From the NCBI GenBank assembly GCA_002010365.1, contig MTNL01000184.1, positions 1 through 5,349 on the forward strand: a stretch of DNA of 5,349 nucleotides. Direction: 5' to 3'. The notes beneath the pieces were generated by a model that searched no databases, was not told the DNA's origin, and saw only the letters and a program-made list of their open reading frames with translations. Positions within the stretch are counted from its first letter, which is position 1, and every line of letters begins with the position of its first letter. Positions 5,252 through 5,349 of this stretch are shown piece by piece. Made by a program: the position numbers and the translations under genes. The stretch is from Candidatus Acetothermia bacterium JdFR-50 (lineage in GTDB: Bacteria; Bipolaricaulota; Bipolaricaulia; Bipolaricaulales; Bipolaricaulaceae).

Positions 5252-5288
5252 AAAAAAGGACGAGGGGCCCGTTGCGGGCCCCTCGTCC
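5252..5288 (-). terminator. Strong Rho-independent terminator of the gene upstream (right of window)
   Basis: On the minus strand GGACGAGGGGCCCG-CAA-CGGGCCCCTCGTCC is a perfect 14-bp stem with a 3-nt loop, followed at once by TTTTTT (5257-5252). This is a textbook intrinsic terminator for a transcript entering from beyond the right edge, and it separates that unit from the regulator operon. The plus-strand side has no T-run, so it acts in one direction only. Confidence 0.88.
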
Positions 5289-5349
5289 CGGAGGTGGGAA
5301 AGCGGGCTTTCGTTTTGGGGGCGGGGCAGCTCTCCTTCCTTTCCGCGCC
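5289..5349 (-). other. Unassigned segment before the terminator (3' UTR or RNA end of an upstream gene)
   Basis: None of the three minus-strand frames has a stop codon between 5349 and the terminator, yet an ORF reading through the terminator is unlikely. The end of the upstream gene therefore probably lies past the right edge, leaving this as its 3' untranslated region, or the segment is the 3' part of a non-coding RNA. I recognise no RNA family. A small GAAAG-CCCG-CTTTC hairpin is present around 5297-5310. Confidence 0.3.

Noticed and set aside
5249..5349. Plus-strand open frame from the ATG at 5249 running off the right edge
   Set aside because: Its first codons are made of the terminator's A-run and hairpin arms, there is no SD, and the 33 visible residues match nothing I recognise. 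The terminator explanation is much stronger.
1..5349. CRISPR array, tRNA, rRNA or insertion sequence
   Set aside because: No regularly spaced repeats, cloverleaf-like elements, transposase motifs or terminal inverted repeats were seen.

Overview
This is a GC-rich bacterial window with one gene-dense minus-strand cluster, read from right to left. It carries most of an Opp/Dpp-type ABC importer locus: an Lrp/AsnC-family regulator (about 5108-4581), a secreted family-5 solute-binding protein (4547-2982), two inner-membrane permeases (DppB type 2935-2015, DppC type 2022-1162), a variant M19 'membrane dipeptidase' (1123-62), and the first 18 codons of a further gene (56 to the left edge) whose start resembles MmgE/PrpD proteins. 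No plus-strand gene is convincing.

The right-hand 220 bases (5130-5349) are intergenic. From right to left they hold an unassigned edge segment, a very strong minus-strand intrinsic terminator (14-bp stem plus six T), a weaker second hairpin, an AT-rich stretch with a perfect 14-bp palindrome, and a sigma-70-like promoter (TTGACA, 16 bp, CATAAT). Its predicted transcript starts about 13 nt before the second in-frame ATG of the regulator. The cluster is thus insulated from the upstream gene and probably transcribed from one promoter. Later gaps are 33 nt (regulator to binding protein), 46 nt with a 13-bp hairpin (binding protein to dppB), an 8-nt overlap (dppB/dppC), 38 nt with a small hairpin (dppC to dipeptidase) and 5 nt (dipeptidase to the last gene).

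The inferred logic is that an amino-acid-responsive regulator controls capture, import and cytoplasmic hydrolysis of a peptide-like compound. Several details argue against plain dipeptide scavenging. The binding protein lacks, by eye alignment, the Asp that holds the peptide amino group in E. coli DppA. The M19 enzyme has HxH instead of the usual HxD metal motif and Phe in place of a substrate-site His. The next gene looks like a dehydratase/isomerase-type MmgE/PrpD protein. The two ATPases needed by such an importer are not in the window. The binding protein also carries a CxxCH motif just after its signal peptide.

The organism cannot be named. GC-rich sequence, strong Shine-Dalgarno sites, many Glu/Lys/Arg-rich helices and a binding protein with a non-lipoprotein signal peptide fit a diderm, possibly thermophilic, bacterium. 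That is a weak inference.
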